Of a DNA stretch of 64,000 nt, positions 10,501-19,324 are shown piece after piece. Source of the DNA: Dyadobacter beijingensis DSM 21582. GTDB taxonomy: Bacteria; Bacteroidota; Bacteroidia; Cytophagales; Spirosomataceae. The translations under genes and the position numbers were made by a program. The stretch lies in the NCBI RefSeq assembly GCF_000382205.1, contig NZ_KB907791.1:248001-312000 (forward strand), in the 5' to 3' direction. Position 1 is the first letter of the stretch, and each line of letters begins with the position of its first letter. Under the pieces are notes generated by a model, which ran no database searches, was not told the origin of the DNA, and worked only from the letters and a program-made list of their open reading frames with translations.

Positions 10501-10733
10501 CTCTTACCGTATACCCGAACCCGGTTAAAAGAGGTTCGCTCATGACGATTGGGGGCAATGCAAAACCTGGAAATGTGAAATTGTACAGCGGCGACGGCAT
10601 TACATCATGGGAGGGAGCAATCAAAAATGACGGCAATTCCCGTTTTTTAATCGGGAACATGCCGTCAGGAATTTATTTACTCAAAATAGAAACCTACACT
10701 GGCGTAACTACCAAATCCATCGTGATTGAGTAG
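7524..10733 (+). CDS. Large secreted W(N/D)G-repeat protein with T9SS sorting domain
   Basis: 1069 residues. The signal peptide ends ...STAFSQ (about 29). About 700 residues then consist of some fifteen repeats of 45-60 residues, each with a K(R)W(N/D)GSxW motif and a following V(L)VG strand, which look like beta-propeller blades. After this come a conserved Bacteroidota linker (PLPVTLIKFSAG, HFEIERSSDAKRF, YYRLRMVDLDG) and a C-terminal type A sorting domain (VYPNPV ... GIYLLKIET). The protein is therefore predicted to cross the outer membrane through the type IX system and be anchored or released. The start at 7524 gives a proper signal peptide; the upstream in-frame start at 7485 does not. 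Function is unknown. Confidence 0.85.
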   Translation: MTRPLRLNLVPILFLFIVLCFCVSTAFSQCDLVPLGPSGENQASYGYAFNLSSASFQNKTFICYKDKASRIFVRQWDGVAWTTLGDGPVSGTKVVMDPHMVVDQAGRLYVIYREVYNAAHIAVRMWNGVTWTSIGGEWVIDDYWGGSSNMVNRLAIAVDPANQVYIATFDQRTSEKLTVMKWDGTSWAFVGSRGFSSGFVTDIHFAFDAEARPYVGFIQSYLGANAEIMKFDSGNWVSVASVNNLAFLEYMTFLCNDRNGNIYFAHKTAEAGREMRINRLENGNLISVGSNNQTGFSDLMSLSADAAGNLYLVYSDRNNIPGKPAVRKWENGIWSDIALGLNVDSRAAVNAVSFTDDGKMRFVYAESNGEAILQEWDGAGWTELVSRGISDGIASNVSAAINQRGVPYVFYQDMKNGFRGVVKRWTGSAWVTVGGPIPADNPVYNQLIVLDEAGVPYIAFTDLWNDFKLSVMKLVNDQWQLVGTPNFSDGLAGWPSIAFKNGVPYMAYSDKSLGWKAVVKKWNGSAWEAVGAGDASGAGASMTQISVDEHGNPLLVYLDGNGNDAGKPVVKRWNGSTWEKVGSGDISAANVSQPRLATHRSGAIYLAYQNMYLDQELVVQKWDGSQWTRLGNSNISTGLGTTVRLDTDNGGAPVMAFLDAALDNQLITKRWNGSAWITTGQWTITSHFMTALSVAFDQAGVPFAAFSHGDVYARMGRPALAGGQESQTIDIGESSSGAFSENCGLIAVVRPGGANPVGGNVTAKVWVETAQRKAFVNRHYEITPASNAGEATGRVTLYFTQADFDAYNAVNAVKLPAGPSDSQGIGNVLIEKRRGESADQSGLPNSYPGEATNINPEDADIFWNVAGERWEVSFDVAGFSGFFVKTSETPLPVTLIKFSAGRLEGNVLLKWETTSEIAASHFEIERSSDAKRFQTIGLVASNGYSSRNNLYSFRDDHPHGKDVTYYRLRMVDLDGSFSYSRTVSLGDLRNGDALTVYPNPVKRGSLMTIGGNAKPGNVKLYSGDGITSWEGAIKNDGNSRFLIGNMPSGIYLLKIETYTGVTTKSIVIE

Positions 10734-10756
10734 GCGCACTATCTCTAAACCCGGCA

Positions 10757-11788
10757 CTACCGCCACCCCAGCGCCGGCGCGACGTGTTCCAGAATGGAGG
10801 ATAGCACGTGCACGTTGTAGTCGACGCCCAGCGTGTTCGGAATGGTCAGAAGGAGCGTGTCGGCTTCCTGGATCGCTTCGTCCTGGGCCAGCTCCTTGAT
10901 GAGCTGGTCGGGTTCGGCCGCGTAGCTCCGGCCGAAAATGGCGCGTTTGTCCTGTTCGATCATGCCGATTTTGTCGCGGCGGTCGCTTTCCTGGCCGAAG
11001 TAGTAGCGGTCCTGGTCGTTGACCAATGCGAAGATCGAACGGCTTACCGACACCCTCGGCTCACGCTGGTGCCCGGCTTTTTCCCAGGCCTCCTTATATA
11101 GCCGGATCTGTTCGGCTTGCTGCACGTGGAAAGGCTTGCCGCTTTCATCGTATTTCAGGGTGGAACTTTGTAAATGCATACCGTTTTCCGCTGCCCAGAT
11201 GGCCGTTGCATTGGACGCGGCGCCCCACCATATGCGTTCACGGAGACCTTCGGAGTAAGGTTCCAGGCGCAGCAGGCCCGGCGGGTTCGGGAACATCGGG
11301 TAGGGGTTGGGTTCGGCAAATCCTTCGCCGTCCAGCCTTTCCAGAAATTCCAGTGCCTTGCGCCGGCCCATATCGGCGTCGGTGTCGCCTTCTTCGGGTT
11401 CGTAGCCGAAATAGCGCCAGCCGTCGATCACCTGCTCCGGCGACCCTCTGCTGATTCCGAGTTGTAATCGCCCTTCCGAAATGAGGTCGGCCGCACCGGC
11501 GTCCTCCACCATGTAGAGCGGGTTTTCGTACCGCATGTCGATCACGCCCGTACCGATCTCGATTTTGCTGGTTTTGGCACCGATGGCCGATAGCAGCGGG
11601 AATGGCGACGCCAGCTGGGATGCAAAATGGTGCACCCGGAAATAGGCGCCGTCCAGGCCGATTTCCTCAGCGGCGACGGCCAGATCGATCGATTGCAGCA
11701 GCGTATCGCTCGCTGTCCGGGCGCGGTAAGCCGGATGGCTAGACCAGTGCCCGAACGATAAAAATCCTATTTTTTTCGTCATACCCAA
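10757..11788 (-). CDS. LLM class flavin-dependent oxidoreductase
   Basis: 343 residues, a luciferase-like (LLM) TIM-barrel flavoprotein. Family features include IGFLSFGHW at the N-terminus, DLAVAAEEIGLDGAYFRVHHF, TSKIEIGTGVIDMRYENP, and RLQLGISRGSPEQVIDGW, the phosphate-binding region. Such enzymes use reduced FMN to oxidise or reduce varied substrates; the substrate here is not readable. A second Met two codons downstream (11782) is an equally good start. The gene is convergent with the T9SS protein, with only 23 bp between the stops. Confidence 0.9.
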   Translation of the reverse strand: MGMTKKIGFLSFGHWSSHPAYRARTASDTLLQSIDLAVAAEEIGLDGAYFRVHHFASQLASPFPLLSAIGAKTSKIEIGTGVIDMRYENPLYMVEDAGAADLISEGRLQLGISRGSPEQVIDGWRYFGYEPEEGDTDADMGRRKALEFLERLDGEGFAEPNPYPMFPNPPGLLRLEPYSEGLRERIWWGAASNATAIWAAENGMHLQSSTLKYDESGKPFHVQQAEQIRLYKEAWEKAGHQREPRVSVSRSIFALVNDQDRYYFGQESDRRDKIGMIEQDKRAIFGRSYAAEPDQLIKELAQDEAIQEADTLLLTIPNTLGVDYNVHVLSSILEHVAPALGWR

Positions 11789-11841
11789 TTAAGGTTCATA
11801 TGGCTGATTGAGTTCCAAAATAGGAAGAATTTCAAACAAAT

Positions 11842-11886
11842 CAGCCCCACTCGGGCGCGCTTTGGAGCGGGTCCCGAATGAGGCTG
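11842..11886 (-). terminator. Possible terminator of the T9SS gene
   Basis: Nested inverted repeats (CAGCC/GGCTG outside, TCGGG/CCCGA inside) lie just downstream of the stop at 11912 on the minus strand. There is no clear T-run, so this is a weak call. Confidence 0.35.
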
Positions 11887-11911
11887 ACCGAATTATTTGG
11901 AGTTCACTTAC

Positions 11912-13396
11912 TTAGTTTTTTAGCACCTTAAAACTCCGGCCGTTGACAACCAGCACATACATGCCAGGCTTTTGATTGCTGAGATTGATCTCGCGGAAGT
12001 ACTGTCCGGAAATCAGGGTGTTCACTACGCGAATGCCTTCCACCCTCGTGCCGTCGGCCCGAAAGACTTCCAGCGATTGTACCGTCGCGGACGACTCGAT
12101 GCGCAGCAGGTCCGCTACCGGGTTCGGGAATACTTTGATTTTGATATCACCCTCTAACAGAACGGAAATCGTTTTCGAGTAGGCAAATGTGCCGTCCGTG
12201 TCTAGCTGTTTCAGTCGGTAATAGTTAATACCTGATAGCGGCGAATGGTCGATGAGATCGTACTCGACGCGGACTTGGCTTTCGCCCGTGGCGGCCACCA
12301 CTCCGATGGATTCGAAGTTTTTGGCATCGCCGCTTCTTTGTACTTCAAAATGCGAAGCGTTGGTTTCCTCGGTCGTCGCCCATTTCAGCGCTACCGTGTT
12401 TTCAACCGCTTTGCCTGTGAAGCTGACCAGCGTGACCGGTAAAGGGTTCTCTACGCTTCCCACGCCAAGTGCGGTGATGGAAGTACCGGCCGGGATCACC
12501 CCACTGAGCGTATTATTCTCTCCATTTCCTGCCGAACCGCTGGGACCCAGCGCAATCCATTGCGTCCCGTTCCAGCCCACGAGCCGGAGGTTAAGGGCCA
12601 GCGCAAACTGCGACACATCGGGGATGGACACGGTTACGGCCACATTATCATCGCTTCCGGCAGTGTTTATCCAATCCCAGAAGCCCACCGGGCTGACCGA
12701 TTTAATGGGCGCCAATACGGCCGTCAGGCTGTGCGTGCCGCCGTCGGATGGGTCGGTTACAGTGGCGGGACTGCCTGAGAACCAGGCCGTACTGATGGCC
12801 GTGGCTGCTGATGCGGGAGCCGAAATGGACACCTGGCGCAGGTCCGTACCGCTGCCTACGGGAAATACAAATGCATCATCACCTGTTTTGGTCACATAAC
12901 CATTTACGTGCTGCGCATCCGTATTTCCTCCGGCATAGCCCGCTCCGTCGGCTAAGCGAAGCGAACTGATAGTGTGCGTATTGCGTGTAGTACTGATAAT
13001 CCCGCTCGTACCGAAAGTGAGAATCCCGGCTACATTCGCGCCGGCGGCATTCGTGATCGCGACGGTGCCGCCATTTTGAAATTGCAGGTTGTGGAAACCC
13101 GGGGCCGACGATCCGCTGATCGTCAATGCGCCTGCTGCATTGAACAGGTCGATGCTGTTAGTCTGCCCGAGCCAGGTACCATTGTTCTGGAAACTCAGGT
13201 TCCCGTGCTCGTAGGTAGACCCGTTCGCGAGCGTGACGCTCCCGCCTGCTTGCACGACAGTCCCGTTGGGCGAGTAGTCGCTTACATACCCGGAGCTGAT
13301 ACTCACCGGATCGGGCGGACCGTAGGAGGTCGCGTTTTGTCCGTGTGCCTGCACCACCCAAAGGGGCAATGCGAGGGCTATTAGTCTTTTTTTCAT
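11912..13396 (-). CDS. Secreted protein with T9SS type A sorting domain
   Basis: 494 residues with a short signal peptide (ending VQAHGQ). A Gly/Ser/Thr/Asn-rich beta region follows (NGSTYEHGNLSFQNNGTW, GYVTKTGDDAFVFPVGSGT), of the kind often seen in Bacteroidota surface proteins. The same linker as in the protein at 7524 comes next (PLPVTLVSFTGKAVENTVAL, HFEVQRSGDAKNF, YYRLKQLDTDGTFAYS), and then the C-terminal sorting domain (KVFPNPVADLLRIESS ... GMYVLVVNG). No enzyme domain is recognised. It lies 38 bp downstream of the S74 tail-fibre-like gene on the same strand and is probably co-transcribed with it. Confidence 0.8.
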   Translation of the reverse strand: MKKRLIALALPLWVVQAHGQNATSYGPPDPVSISSGYVSDYSPNGTVVQAGGSVTLANGSTYEHGNLSFQNNGTWLGQTNSIDLFNAAGALTISGSSAPGFHNLQFQNGGTVAITNAAGANVAGILTFGTSGIISTTRNTHTISSLRLADGAGYAGGNTDAQHVNGYVTKTGDDAFVFPVGSGTDLRQVSISAPASAATAISTAWFSGSPATVTDPSDGGTHSLTAVLAPIKSVSPVGFWDWINTAGSDDNVAVTVSIPDVSQFALALNLRLVGWNGTQWIALGPSGSAGNGENNTLSGVIPAGTSITALGVGSVENPLPVTLVSFTGKAVENTVALKWATTEETNASHFEVQRSGDAKNFESIGVVAATGESQVRVEYDLIDHSPLSGINYYRLKQLDTDGTFAYSKTISVLLEGDIKIKVFPNPVADLLRIESSATVQSLEVFRADGTRVEGIRVVNTLISGQYFREINLSNQKPGMYVLVVNGRSFKVLKN

Positions 13397-13434
13397 ACGA
13401 TTTGTTTTTAAATGTGAACAACCAGTATGAATGA

Positions 13435-15246
13435 CTATTTGGATACGGCTGTGTGAGCGGCAGCTGTGGTGTTCAGCGAAGCTTCCAGTTGCAGCACTCT
13501 TTCCGCCAGCGCGGAGATTTTCGAAACATCGGCTTTCAATGCGGCATTGTCGGCTTTGGAAACGGCCAATGCGGCTTTCAGCTGCTCGATTTCAGCCTGC
13601 TGCTCCTGGATGGCTTTTGTAAGAACCGGTACCACGGTCGCATAGGATACATTGTACAGTTCGTTAGCCGGGTCTTTCGGGATCACGACTGCCTCCGGCA
13701 CCACCTTCGCCAGTTCCTGGGCGAGGAACCCGATGGTTTTCACAACCTTGTCGTTCTCCGTGAATTTCACGACGCCGTCTTTGATCGTTCTGCCGCTGTG
13801 GAAGTCATAGGATACCGGGCGCATCGCCATTACCTTTTGCAGACCGTCGTGGATGATATTGACATTGGTTTTCACACGCATGTCGGATACGTTGGTATAA
13901 GCGCCGGTAACGGGTGCGATGAATGCGATGTTATTGGTATTAAATGCAGCGGTACCCTGGGAGAGATCGTAGAAACGGAATCCTCCCGTGCCTGTGCCAT
14001 GGTAATTGACGAATTCCGCTTCCCCGGTTCCACTGCGCACGGTACTCCATGAGATCATGGCACCGTTGGCATGTGTAATGTTTGCGCCGTTGCGAAGCAA
14101 TATAGTGCCGTCCACATGTAATTTTGTTTTGGGCGAATTTGTGCCGATGCCTACGTTCGTACTGCTGTCGATCAACATGGCTATTTCGCCGCTTGTGGTG
14201 AAGGACAATCTCGACTTTTTCGTTATTCCATCTCCTAAGTAATTCGCACTGACGTGACTGACTCCTTCGAATGCTCCATCTATCCGGGCAGCAAACGCAT
14301 ATTGTCCAAGGTTGTCCCCAGCCTGACTATTTTGCGGTGCACTGGCAGTACCGCGTGCTGCGCTGATTCCAAATATGGGGTTAGAATTTCCGAAGGCAGT
14401 AATACTGATATTGTCGGGATTAAAACCGCCCGCATTGTCAGCGATGACGTTGATGGCCGAGGCGGGAATCGATCCGGTATTTGAGATCGTGATTCCTCCA
14501 CCATTTACATGGAGCTTGGCGACAGGGTCTTTAATCCCAATACCAATATTACCGGTGCTTTTCAATGCAAATTGGGTCAGCAGCGGGTTTTCGGAAGCTA
14601 TGGAATTCGCGGACAGGTAAAGACTGGCGCCCACCCCAGGCCCGGAACTCGTATACACGGCTACATCATTGGCTGCGCCGCCGGACGTGGTAAGGTTCCG
14701 GGACAAACCGTGAAGGTGATTGCCAAGTTGAAAGCTCGATTTGCCGTTATCCGACGACCATACCCGCATGGCCACCGTGCCGGTGTCCACAACGTGCAGT
14801 TTTGCCAGAGGTGCTGCGATACCGACGCCGACTTTGCCATCCGCAGTCACACGAACAACTTCCGCATTGTTGGTACGGATGCTCAGCGGCTGGCCGTCGG
14901 TGGTACCAAGGAAGTTGGTCGCCGGGTTGGTACCCGCATTACCCGTTGCATTCCAGCCGGCAGCGGGCGTTGTCGACCAGAGTGGCAGGAGCGCAGTTCC
15001 GATGTTCGTTTGCACCTCATTCGTTGTCGTGTTAAAAATCAGGAGGCCTTTCGCGGGGCTGGTGATGGCGTTGCGCTGTGCGGTCGTGAGGCGGGGCAGG
15101 AGCAAGCCTTTGTTGTTGGCGGCACCGCCCGTCACTTCCAGTGTGGCGCTGACGTCGGGCGCGCCGACTGCGCCAATTTTTACCTGTGCAAAACCGGGGG
15201 CTGCGGCGAGCATGAGAAGACCCGCCAGAACGTAATGCTTTTTCAT
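13435..15246 (-). CDS. Tail-fibre-like secreted protein with C-terminal S74 chaperone domain
   Basis: 603 residues. A signal peptide (ending APGFAQ) precedes a Bacteroidota-type start of the mature protein (KIGAVGAPDVSATLEV, GLLLPRLTTAQRNAI). Long beta-rich repeats then contain several xVGIGxxxPxxKLHVxG units. The C-terminal region (about 475-560) is a peptidase S74 intramolecular chaperone: SDMRVKTNV carries the conserved Ser-Asp and Arg/Lys residues around the self-cleavage site, followed by RPVSYDFHS and IGFLAQELAKVVPEAV. A terminal coiled coil (EQQAEIEQLKAALAVSKADN) ends it. In phage fibres this domain trimerises the protein and then cuts itself off. Here it is chromosomal, secreted and paired with a T9SS protein, so a trimeric surface fibre is likely. 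Confidence 0.8.
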   Translation of the reverse strand: MKKHYVLAGLLMLAAAPGFAQVKIGAVGAPDVSATLEVTGGAANNKGLLLPRLTTAQRNAITSPAKGLLIFNTTTNEVQTNIGTALLPLWSTTPAAGWNATGNAGTNPATNFLGTTDGQPLSIRTNNAEVVRVTADGKVGVGIAAPLAKLHVVDTGTVAMRVWSSDNGKSSFQLGNHLHGLSRNLTTSGGAANDVAVYTSSGPGVGASLYLSANSIASENPLLTQFALKSTGNIGIGIKDPVAKLHVNGGGITISNTGSIPASAINVIADNAGGFNPDNISITAFGNSNPIFGISAARGTASAPQNSQAGDNLGQYAFAARIDGAFEGVSHVSANYLGDGITKKSRLSFTTSGEIAMLIDSSTNVGIGTNSPKTKLHVDGTILLRNGANITHANGAMISWSTVRSGTGEAEFVNYHGTGTGGFRFYDLSQGTAAFNTNNIAFIAPVTGAYTNVSDMRVKTNVNIIHDGLQKVMAMRPVSYDFHSGRTIKDGVVKFTENDKVVKTIGFLAQELAKVVPEAVVIPKDPANELYNVSYATVVPVLTKAIQEQQAEIEQLKAALAVSKADNAALKADVSKISALAERVLQLEASLNTTAAAHTAVSK

Positions 15247-15452
15247 TTGTGCAATTTTTTAGTGAATGCCAAATCGGCTTTCACAAAGGTCGATGCAGCC
15301 TTTTTAACCCATTGTAAAGGCAAATGCGAATTATTCGTACAAATTTTTACTACATGAGTCCAAAGTATTCGCACATGCGTAAACTTTTAGTTCTAGCGAA
15401 AGACATCTAGCTTGTACCCACAAGCCTGACACTGCGGCATTTCCCAACCCCG

Positions 15453-18400
15453 ATGAAAATTTTATATCCGCTTTACCTCTCCATTATCGCCTGCCTTTTG
15501 CCACATACATTGCTCGCGGGGGAAACCAGTTCCTGGGCATTGACGCATTTCAACAGTGAAAACGGCCTGCCGCAGAATAGTGTAAACCAGATCTTGATGG
15601 ATAAGGACGGCTATCTCTGGCTGACTACCCAGGCGGGTATTGTACGCTACGACGGGCAGCGATTCCGTGTGTTCGACAAAGGTAATACGGCCCTCGTACG
15701 GAACCGCTACTATATGCTTGGGGAAGATGAGGGCGGGCGTATGTACTGCACGGACGATTATTTGAGGACATCGTTTTACGACCGCCTGACCGCATTTTCA
15801 AAACCGAGAGTCATACCAGGGATGGTCCATACCAAAGATCAGGGCCTGATCGATCTCAATAGGCTCGATTTGGGTAATTGGTCCCGCTTAACACAAAAAT
15901 TCTCGCACAGCAAGGTTCCGGACATGCTCAACTTTTTGTACCATCCTGCGGGTAAGGAAAAAGGATTCCTGGTATTTATGAATGACATCGCTTATGTGTC
16001 GAACGGTAAGCTGCGCTGGACGCAATCCCCGGATTCCGCCCGTAAATGCGTCGCTACGGGCGTTGTGGGCGAGAAGCTTTGTCATATCACCAAAGACGCG
16101 GAAGTGTTCCTCATCGACTCGAATGGCGTGCGGAGCCGTCTTCGTATCCCCGGCGGCCTGCCCCTGGCCGGATCGCAGGCGACCTACACGTCGGTAGGCT
16201 TTTTTTCGCAGGGGGCACAAACGCTGCTCAACCTGAACGGCGATATTTATGAAGTAGGTTTGGCAGGCAATGAACTGAAACTGCGCTTGCTCATCACTGT
16301 GAAAGAAATATCCCATATCACCTGTGTCCGTTACTATCGCCACCAGGGGCTGCTCGTCATCGGTTCCAATACGCAGGGCTTGTTTATTTTCCGGAAAAAG
16401 CAGCTGGTTGCGGTTGGGGACGACGCATTAAGCGGGTCTTCGTTTTATGCGCTGGCGCCTTATGGTGAGAACAGGATCGTATCCGTGGTCGGGAAAGTAC
16501 CGGGCAGCCCGCAGGTGCCGGGGGTAGTGGATGCGGTCAACAGGTTCAGCATGCTGCGCGACCGTAAAAACCATTACTGGTACGGCAACTTTTTTACACT
16601 GGTGGAATCCGACGAGCAGTTCCGCGTGCTTCGGAAGGTACCGCTAACGCAATGGTTTGGCTGCGTACAGGAAGACGAGAACGGCAAAATATGGGTCAAT
16701 CAGGGCGAGAATAACTTTGGCTGGGTCCAGGGCGGCCAATTTTTCCCTTACAAGCTGGAAGGATTGGGAGAGAAGCACATCGAAAGTTTCATTCCCCTGG
16801 GTAATCAGACCTTCTGGATCGTGGGCGAAGGGATATGCATGTGGGTGGATGTGAAGAACCACCGCCAGCGTATTTACCACCAGTTCGACCAGACGGAGCT
16901 GCGGACAGTTTACCGAGACAAAAAGGGTAACCTCTGGCTGGGCAGCTACGGACAAGGCTATTTTCTTTTTCGGAACGGCCGGTTTTCAAAAATGCCGGAA
17001 GACGAGGCGCACCACCTCAAAATCGTGCATTCGTTTCTGGAAGACGATAAGGGCTTCATCTGGATGACGACGAACAACGGACTTTTTCAATGCGCCGTGA
17101 AGGACCTGCACGATTATGCTTCGGGCCAATCCGTGCAGGTATACCAACATTTTTACGGAAAGGAAAGCGGGTTGAAAACCACCGAATTCAATGGCGGCTG
17201 TACGCCCAGTGGCCTGCGGCTGGCCAATGGGACCTTCGCATTTCCTTCCATGAATGGTGTGGTCGTGTTCCATCCGGACAGCATCAGGCCCTCGCTCCCT
17301 GCGAACAAAATCTTCATCGAGCAGGTATCGCTGGATGGAAAACAGGTAGGCACCCCGACGCTTTCACACATTGCGCCGACATTCAGGCGGCTGGAATTCA
17401 CCATTTCGTCGCCTTTTTTTGGCAGTACCAATAATCTCAACATCAAATACAACATCGAAGGCCTCGACGACCGCTGGTATCCGCTGCCCGAAAACGACCG
17501 CATTGTGCTCAACACCCTTACCCATGGCCATTACAAGCTGCGGCTGCGGAAAGAAGGCGGCTTCGGAACGGGCAATTACATCATGGCCGAGCTGCCGTTG
17601 GTCGTAATGCCCTTTTTCTATCAGACCTGGTGGTTTTACTTACTGGTAGCCGCTCTTATCATTGCCGCAGTAGTGGTGATTGTCAAAATACGCTACCGTT
17701 ACCTGCTGCGCCAGCGCAACCGCCTCGAAACCGAGGTGAAAGACCGGACGCGCGAACTGGCGTATCAGAGCAAACTCATGGAAAAGCTGACGGTTTCGAT
17801 CGCCCACGACCTGAAATCACCTTTGTACTTTCTGTCAAAAGTAACCGGGCATTTGCGCGACAATGTGCAGCGGGAAAACTTCAACGGCATTCAACGGACG
17901 AGCGGCGAGATCAAAAACACGGCCGACCAGGTGTACCAGTTCGTGGAAGAGTTCAATATGTGGGCCTCGTCGTTTACGGAAGGTTTTTCGGTTAATATCA
18001 ACACGTTCCCGCTGGAAGGGCTTTTGCAGGAGTTAGGACTGTTTTTCAAGGAAATGCTCGACGCCAATTCCAACAGGCTGATTTTTCCCGCCGATGCACA
18101 TTATACGCTGGAAACGGACCGCGAGTTGTTAAAGGTAATCCTGCGCAATATTATCGACAACGCCAACAAGCATTCCCGCGGATGCGACATTACCATTGCC
18201 GCCACCGCGGAGGCCGGCGGAAATGTGGCCATTACCATTGCCGACACTGGCGACGGTATGAGCGAACCCGTACTCAAACGAATCCACGACCGGATCGCGC
18301 AGGCATCCACGGCCGCGGGTATCGAGCGTAACAGCCGCCTGGGTTACCAGATGATCATCGACTTCGCGAATCGCCTCGATGCGAAGCTGGACGTGCGCAG

Positions 18401-18503
18401 TGAGCGCGGCGTGGGCACTTCCGTAACGCTGCGTATACAGGGGAAGGTGAATGGCGAACGCTTGTCGTCCGATCTAGCTCAGGAGATCGTAGGCGCCGGC
18501 TAG
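15453..18503 (+). CDS. Propeller-type sensor histidine kinase (Reg_prop / Y_Y_Y)
   Basis: 1016 residues. A signal peptide (about 1-22) precedes a two-component-regulator propeller of about 580 residues (blade motifs such as GLPQNSVNQILMDKDGYLWL and DKKGNLWLGSYGQGYF), a Y_Y_Y domain and one membrane helix (about 724-745, WWFYLLVAALIIAAVVVIV). The kinase follows: H-box VSIAHDLKSPL with His785, N-box ILRNIIDNANKHS and G1-box ADTGDGM. The G2 region (SRLGYQMIIDF) is not the usual GxGLGL. Unlike the hybrid regulator at 47491 it has no receiver or HTH. The likely partner is the LuxR-type regulator convergent at 18474, whose 3' end overlaps this gene by 30 bp. The signal is probably a periplasmic ligand. 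Confidence 0.88.
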   Translation: MKILYPLYLSIIACLLPHTLLAGETSSWALTHFNSENGLPQNSVNQILMDKDGYLWLTTQAGIVRYDGQRFRVFDKGNTALVRNRYYMLGEDEGGRMYCTDDYLRTSFYDRLTAFSKPRVIPGMVHTKDQGLIDLNRLDLGNWSRLTQKFSHSKVPDMLNFLYHPAGKEKGFLVFMNDIAYVSNGKLRWTQSPDSARKCVATGVVGEKLCHITKDAEVFLIDSNGVRSRLRIPGGLPLAGSQATYTSVGFFSQGAQTLLNLNGDIYEVGLAGNELKLRLLITVKEISHITCVRYYRHQGLLVIGSNTQGLFIFRKKQLVAVGDDALSGSSFYALAPYGENRIVSVVGKVPGSPQVPGVVDAVNRFSMLRDRKNHYWYGNFFTLVESDEQFRVLRKVPLTQWFGCVQEDENGKIWVNQGENNFGWVQGGQFFPYKLEGLGEKHIESFIPLGNQTFWIVGEGICMWVDVKNHRQRIYHQFDQTELRTVYRDKKGNLWLGSYGQGYFLFRNGRFSKMPEDEAHHLKIVHSFLEDDKGFIWMTTNNGLFQCAVKDLHDYASGQSVQVYQHFYGKESGLKTTEFNGGCTPSGLRLANGTFAFPSMNGVVVFHPDSIRPSLPANKIFIEQVSLDGKQVGTPTLSHIAPTFRRLEFTISSPFFGSTNNLNIKYNIEGLDDRWYPLPENDRIVLNTLTHGHYKLRLRKEGGFGTGNYIMAELPLVVMPFFYQTWWFYLLVAALIIAAVVVIVKIRYRYLLRQRNRLETEVKDRTRELAYQSKLMEKLTVSIAHDLKSPLYFLSKVTGHLRDNVQRENFNGIQRTSGEIKNTADQVYQFVEEFNMWASSFTEGFSVNINTFPLEGLLQELGLFFKEMLDANSNRLIFPADAHYTLETDRELLKVILRNIIDNANKHSRGCDITIAATAEAGGNVAITIADTGDGMSEPVLKRIHDRIAQASTAAGIERNSRLGYQMIIDFANRLDAKLDVRSERGVGTSVTLRIQGKVNGERLSSDLAQEIVGAG

Positions 18504-19106
18504 ATCGGCAAGCTGCTTGTTGTCTTCAATATTGAGTTTCTCAAACGCGCGCCGCTTGTGCGTGTGGGCGGTGGAGTATTGAACTTGCAACATATCGCAG
18601 ATTTCGTTCATCGGGTAACCTTTTGCCAGGCAGATTACCACCTGGAATTCCCGCTGGGAAAGCTGGTCGAACGGGTTGGCCGACGCGCCGCTGAACACGC
18701 CCCGCACAATCGACTGCGACAATTCCGCGCTGACGTAAGTATTACCGCCGATCACCTGGGTGATAGCCTTGATCATTTCCTCGTCCGACGCCGTTTTGCT
18801 GATAAATCCATGCGCGCCCAGCAGCATATAGCGCTTTCCATAGGTATTTTCCGGGTTTTGGGAAACGATCAGGATTCTGGTATCGGGGTAAAAGCTTTGT
18901 ATCCAATGCATCAACACTACCGAGTCGGTCGCCGGCATCTGAATATCGAGTAATACAAGGTCGAAAGATTTTTCCTTCATTCTGGTCATCACGGACCGGG
19001 CGTCCCAAGCCTCGCTGATATCGGTCTTAAATGCCATCTTGTCCAGTAACATCCGGAGTCCGGAACGGATCAGCGAATGGTCGTCAGCGATGAGAATGTG
19101 TTTCAT
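18474..19106 (-). CDS. LuxR/NarL-type response regulator
   Basis: 210 residues. The receiver domain has the acidic pocket ADDH (Asp8, Asp9), phospho-acceptor Asp54 in LVLLDIQMP, and Lys in FISKTAS. The C-terminal helix-turn-helix begins LSQREFQVVICLAKGYPMNEI and continues STAHTHKRRAFEKLNI, as in NarL/FixJ regulators. The start at 19106 (MKHILIADD) was preferred over an in-frame start 16 codons upstream, because receivers begin directly with this strand. It is convergent with, and overlaps by 30 bp, the propeller kinase gene, its likely partner. Confidence 0.88.
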   Translation of the reverse strand: MKHILIADDHSLIRSGLRMLLDKMAFKTDISEAWDARSVMTRMKEKSFDLVLLDIQMPATDSVVLMHWIQSFYPDTRILIVSQNPENTYGKRYMLLGAHGFISKTASDEEMIKAITQVIGGNTYVSAELSQSIVRGVFSGASANPFDQLSQREFQVVICLAKGYPMNEICDMLQVQYSTAHTHKRRAFEKLNIEDNKQLADLAGAYDLLS

Positions 19107-19324
19107 AGTGGGCAATAATAGTATTTTTAATGCCGTGATGCAATGAAAGAACATAAGTGCGTGGTAACACGGTCAGCGGGCCACGTGTTCCATTGTCGTT
19201 GCAAGGAGGCTCCTCCGGAGCGACTACATTTTTCTTTTCAATACTTATGCATTCAAATATCACAAACCCAACAATTATTTTTAATTTTCCGTAACTACAT
19301 AGCCAGTTTCAAACCAAACTTCCA

